Assembly (NCBI GenBank): GCA_003353795.1
Contig: PIVY01000008.1
Coordinates: 1-53,996 of the forward strand
Direction: 5' to 3'
Origin: a bacterium
Lineage (GTDB): Bacteria > Krumholzibacteriota > Krumholzibacteriia > LZORAL124-64-63
DNA: 53,996 nt
Part shown: positions 51,551 through 53,996 of the stretch, piece by piece
Layout: each line of letters begins with the position of its first letter
Position numbering within the stretch: position 1 is the stretch's first letter
Notes under the pieces: model-generated
Databases searched by the model: none
What the model saw: the letters and a program-made list of their open reading frames with translations, nothing else
Told to the model about the DNA's origin: nothing
Position numbers and translations under genes: made by a program

Positions 51551-53329
51551 TCACGGAGTATCGACCGTCAGTTCCGCCATGGCCTCCAGGGCGCTCGGGA
51601 ACTCCGGATCCCGCCGCAGCGCCTTCTTGTAGTTGGCGATGGCTTGCTCGGTGTCGTCGGCTTGCCGGTACGCGTAGCCGAGACTGTCCCAGGTGTTGGC
51701 CGAGTCGGGGTAGAGTTCGGCGGCCACGCGCAGCAGCGCGATCCCGTGCTCGACGTTCGTTTCCAGCGCCGCGAGACCACGGCCGTTGAGGTATTCCTCG
51801 GAAACGGACGGCTCCTCGGGCTCCCGCTCCTTCAGATTCCGGTAGGCCCCCAGCGCAGCGTAGAAGTGTCCCTCCGCCAGGTACTCCCGCGGCAGTCGCT
51901 TGCCTTCGGCCAGTCGCTCGTGGATCTGCATCTCGCCGCCGCCCAGCGGAAAAGCCAGCACGATCTCGCCATCCTGCTCGGGGAAGATGACGGCGGCGTT
52001 GCGACCGCGGCGCATGAACCGGTTGTCTCCGACGTAGAGCAGTTCCTCCGGCTCGCCGCCGGCGTAGAGCAGGAAGATTCGGCCCTCCTCGCGGTAGACC
52101 TTCACGGCCAGCTCGGCATTGTAGCGGTAGCGCCCCGGCGCCGTGGACAGCGCCAGTGTCGGCACCGGCTGCGGCACGTGGACCTCGTAGCCCTCCCAGC
52201 CGTACTCGAAGGCCACGGCATTGATGACCTCGCTCATGAACTCGGGAAAGTTGGCGTTGATCATGACGACGGCGCCGTAGCCGTGGTCGCGGTGGGCGGT
52301 GAGCCGGGCGCAGAAGCCCTCGTCCCAGCCGCCGTGACCGAAGTACGTGGCGTCGCCGCGCTGGTCGATGCCGAAGCCCAGGGAGTAGCCGGCATCCACG
52401 GGATCGAGCATGCGTTTGGCCGTGTCGCGATCCATCACGTGGCTCTCGCCTCGCCACGCGTGCTGCACCTCGACGGCGAAGAGAGCCAGGTCTTCGCCGG
52501 TGGTCCAGAGGCCGGCTGCGGCCATCTCGGGGTAGGTGTGGCGCTTGCCGAGGACGTCGGAGCCGTCGGGGAGGACGCCGGCGGCGGCGTGGGCGAGTTG
52601 CTCGGGCGGCAAAGGGTTCTCATAGGTGCTCTGGCTCATGCCGATGGGCGCGAGGACGAGGTCGTCCATGAGCGCCGGGAATTCCTGCCCCGCCACATCG
52701 GTCATGAGCAGCTGGGCGATGGTGTAGCCGCCGCCGGAGTATCGCCACTCGCTGCCGGGCATCATGTTCACCCGTACGGGATCGGTGTTGGCCGGGCCGT
52801 CGCCGTCGAGCACCTGCACGACGGTGGGCACGTCGGCGTCGGGCGCGTAGCCGGGAAACCCGTGCACCGTGAGGCCGCCGGTGTGGCTGAGCAGGTGGTG
52901 CAGCGTGACGGGCTGCTGCGCGGTGAATTCGTTGCCGGGTAGTTGCCACGACGTGAGCTGCTCGTTGACGTCGGCATCGAGGGCGAGGCGTCCCTGCTGC
53001 GCCAGGACCATGGCGCCGAATGCGGCCACGGGCTTACTCACCGAGCCGGCCTGGAAGAGGGTCGTGGGCACGGCGCGGGTACCGGCGACCCGGTCGGCGA
53101 GACCGTAGGTGCGCGTCCAGGCTACCTTGCCGTCATGGATCACGGCGATGGCCACTGCCGGAACGCCGTAGTGCTCCATGCGCTCCTTGAGGGTCCAGGC
53201 GGGGTCGTCCACGAACGAGACCGCGGGGCGGAGACCGTTCTCGACCGCGGTCATGCGCTCGAGAGTCGTGGGCTGGGCCACGGCGGTGGTGGCGAGAGCG
53301 ACGAGGGTGACGGTAAGCAGGGTCCTCAA
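51551..53329 (-). CDS. Exported beta-lactamase-fold serine hydrolase with TPR tail
   Basis: The 592-residue protein has a signal peptide and a class C-like serine hydrolase domain (PF00144 type). It has S96-x-x-K99 (AGSVSKPVAA), Y197-S-G (WRYSGGGYTI) and HGG (YFGHGGWDEGF) as the third motif. HHLLSHTGGL is typical of esterase/peptidase members, so a beta-lactamase function is not implied. The end (about residues 485-580) holds TPR repeats (TWDSLGYAYRQADDTEQAIANYKKALRRDP). The start is uncertain: TTG 53329 after GGAGG begins the signal peptide; an earlier GTG-free frame from 53368 adds a Pro-rich stretch. Confidence 0.85.
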   Translation of the reverse strand: MRTLLTVTLVALATTAVAQPTTLERMTAVENGLRPAVSFVDDPAWTLKERMEHYGVPAVAIAVIHDGKVAWTRTYGLADRVAGTRAVPTTLFQAGSVSKPVAAFGAMVLAQQGRLALDADVNEQLTSWQLPGNEFTAQQPVTLHHLLSHTGGLTVHGFPGYAPDADVPTVVQVLDGDGPANTDPVRVNMMPGSEWRYSGGGYTIAQLLMTDVAGQEFPALMDDLVLAPIGMSQSTYENPLPPEQLAHAAAGVLPDGSDVLGKRHTYPEMAAAGLWTTGEDLALFAVEVQHAWRGESHVMDRDTAKRMLDPVDAGYSLGFGIDQRGDATYFGHGGWDEGFCARLTAHRDHGYGAVVMINANFPEFMSEVINAVAFEYGWEGYEVHVPQPVPTLALSTAPGRYRYNAELAVKVYREEGRIFLLYAGGEPEELLYVGDNRFMRRGRNAAVIFPEQDGEIVLAFPLGGGEMQIHERLAEGKRLPREYLAEGHFYAALGAYRNLKEREPEEPSVSEEYLNGRGLAALETNVEHGIALLRVAAELYPDSANTWDSLGYAYRQADDTEQAIANYKKALRRDPEFPSALEAMAELTVDTP

Positions 53330-53661
53330 TACAGGGCCTCCGGGTGGGATGATGGATGCGGAGGTCAATCTACGCGCAGTGGGGGGATTTCGTTACCCTG
53401 AAGTGTCGTTCCCAACCAGCACCACCAACGCCCTCGCGGACCTCTGCAATTGAACCAAGCAGGCGCATCGTTCAATTGCAGACACAGCGCATTGGCATGA
53501 AAACAGGAGACTTACAAGACCACTTGCCTGATACTGGATAAATTTTGTGATCTTTCATCAAGTCGACCATCCAATAACGAAACACACCGTCCCCCAGCTT
53601 CGCAGCCCTCGTCCGCAGCGCCTCGAAGATGGGTCAATCCGCCGCCGTGAAGGAGTGCCCC
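53330..53661. other. Intergenic region with inverted repeat between divergent genes
   Basis: This 332-nt stretch separates divergent start codons, so both promoters should lie in it. No small gene was seen. A perfect 13-bp inverted repeat lies near its middle (listed separately) and an AT-rich stretch follows at about 53500-53580. Confidence 0.6.
53443..53482. repeat. Perfect 13-bp inverted repeat
   Basis: TCTGCAATTGAAC (53443-53455) and GTTCAATTGCAGA (53470-53482) are exact reverse complements with a 14-nt spacer. It lies between divergent genes, so it could be an operator or a hairpin in a 5' leader. No T-run follows, so it is not an obvious terminator. Confidence 0.7.
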
Positions 53662-53996
53662 TTGAAAACCGATAACGTTCGCCCACGCCTCGCTTCGCGC
53701 GCCATCGCCCTCGCCCTCTTCCTGTTCGCCGCGGTATCCACCCACGCCGTCGATCACTCCGGCGCCATCGCCACGGATGAAACCTGGCTCGCCATCGACA
53801 GTCCCCACGTGGTCGTCGGCAACGTGACCGTCAACGCCGGCGTGACCTTGACCATCGAGCCCGGAGTCGAGGTCCAATTCAACAGCTCCCGCGTGTTGAC
53901 GGTCGCCGGCACGCTCACCGCCATCGGCACTCCCGGCCAGGAGATCCTCTTCGTCCGCAGTGGCGCCAGCAACTGGAACTACATCCGCTTCCAGAC
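53662..53996 (+). CDS. Exported right-handed beta-helix-like protein (5' part only)
   Basis: The visible 111 residues hold a signal peptide (ending VSTHAVD) and the first turns of a beta-helix-like domain (VVVGNVTVNAGVTLTIEPGVEVQFNSSRVLTVAGTLTAIG), as in pectate-lyase-like surface proteins. The gene runs off the end of the window, so size and C-terminal domains are unknown; a sorting domain like that at 29800-32862 is possible. It starts at TTG 53662 after AAGGAG. Confidence 0.7.
   Translation, partial: MKTDNVRPRLASRAIALALFLFAAVSTHAVDHSGAIATDETWLAIDSPHVVVGNVTVNAGVTLTIEPGVEVQFNSSRVLTVAGTLTAIGTPGQEILFVRSGASNWNYIRFQ

Noticed and set aside
51551..53329. Antibiotic-resistance beta-lactamase
   Set aside because: It has the SxxK, YSG and HGG motifs, but the HHLLSHTGGL text and the TPR tail fit esterase/peptidase members of the same fold.
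1..53996. tRNA, rRNA or CRISPR array
   Set aside because: No cloverleaf, rRNA-like block or repeat-spacer series was found by reading both strands. A covariance-model search would be needed to be sure.

Overview
The window is about 54 kb of high-GC bacterial DNA with dense genes on both strands and short intergenic gaps. Two large exported proteins (29800-32862 and 37985-39733) end in the NYPNPFNP-type FlgD-like/Por-type sorting domain. There are also several Ig-like lipoproteins, TolC/RND envelope machinery, a patatin with an outer-membrane barrel, and a selenocysteine codon in a peroxiredoxin. Together these point to a Gram-negative, FCB-type lineage, such as one of the Krumholzibacteriota/Eisenbacteria-like candidate phyla. 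That placement is an inference from protein style, since no rRNA gene is present.

Layout. 1-6.6 kb: the 3' end of an RND pump, then an SbcD/SbcC-like (YhaO/YhaN-like) nuclease-ATPase pair. 6.6-14.3 kb: an ArsR-family repressor and ispH on the minus strand, divergent from a DUF2892-TolC-adaptor-RND efflux operon; both promoters carry similar AT-rich sites. 14.3-14.6 kb: an AT-rich gap that ends in a strong terminator. 14.6-18.6 kb: a thioredoxin-TPR protein, lipoproteins and a GT39 glycosyltransferase. 18.6-25.6 kb: pyrophosphatase preceded by seven overlapping minus-strand genes that resemble only the membrane arm of respiratory complex I (order A-H-J-K-L-M-N). The quinone-site and most proton-channel residues appear to be lost. 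25.7-41.3 kb: RlmH, surface and secreted proteins, an S8 and an S9 peptidase, OsmC, a YihY/BrkB membrane protein, a dehydratase-like pseudogene remnant and a Tat-exported epimerase-like protein. 41.3-48.3 kb: a Big_5 lipoprotein, folate genes (PabA and a PabB-PabC fusion) and a patatin-barrel protein. 48.5-51.5 kb: a membrane protein, LemA, and an ECF sigma factor followed by two tiny Cys-rich proteins and a peroxiredoxin whose active-site codon is TGA. 51.5-54 kb: a serine hydrolase with a TPR tail and the start of a beta-helix surface protein.

The two most interesting systems are the orphan, charge-stripped complex I membrane arm (19.3-25.6 kb) and the ECF/Cys-protein/selenoperoxiredoxin module (49.9-51.5 kb). 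No tRNA, rRNA, CRISPR array, transposase or phage gene was seen. Residue comparisons with known families were made from memory, not from computed alignments.
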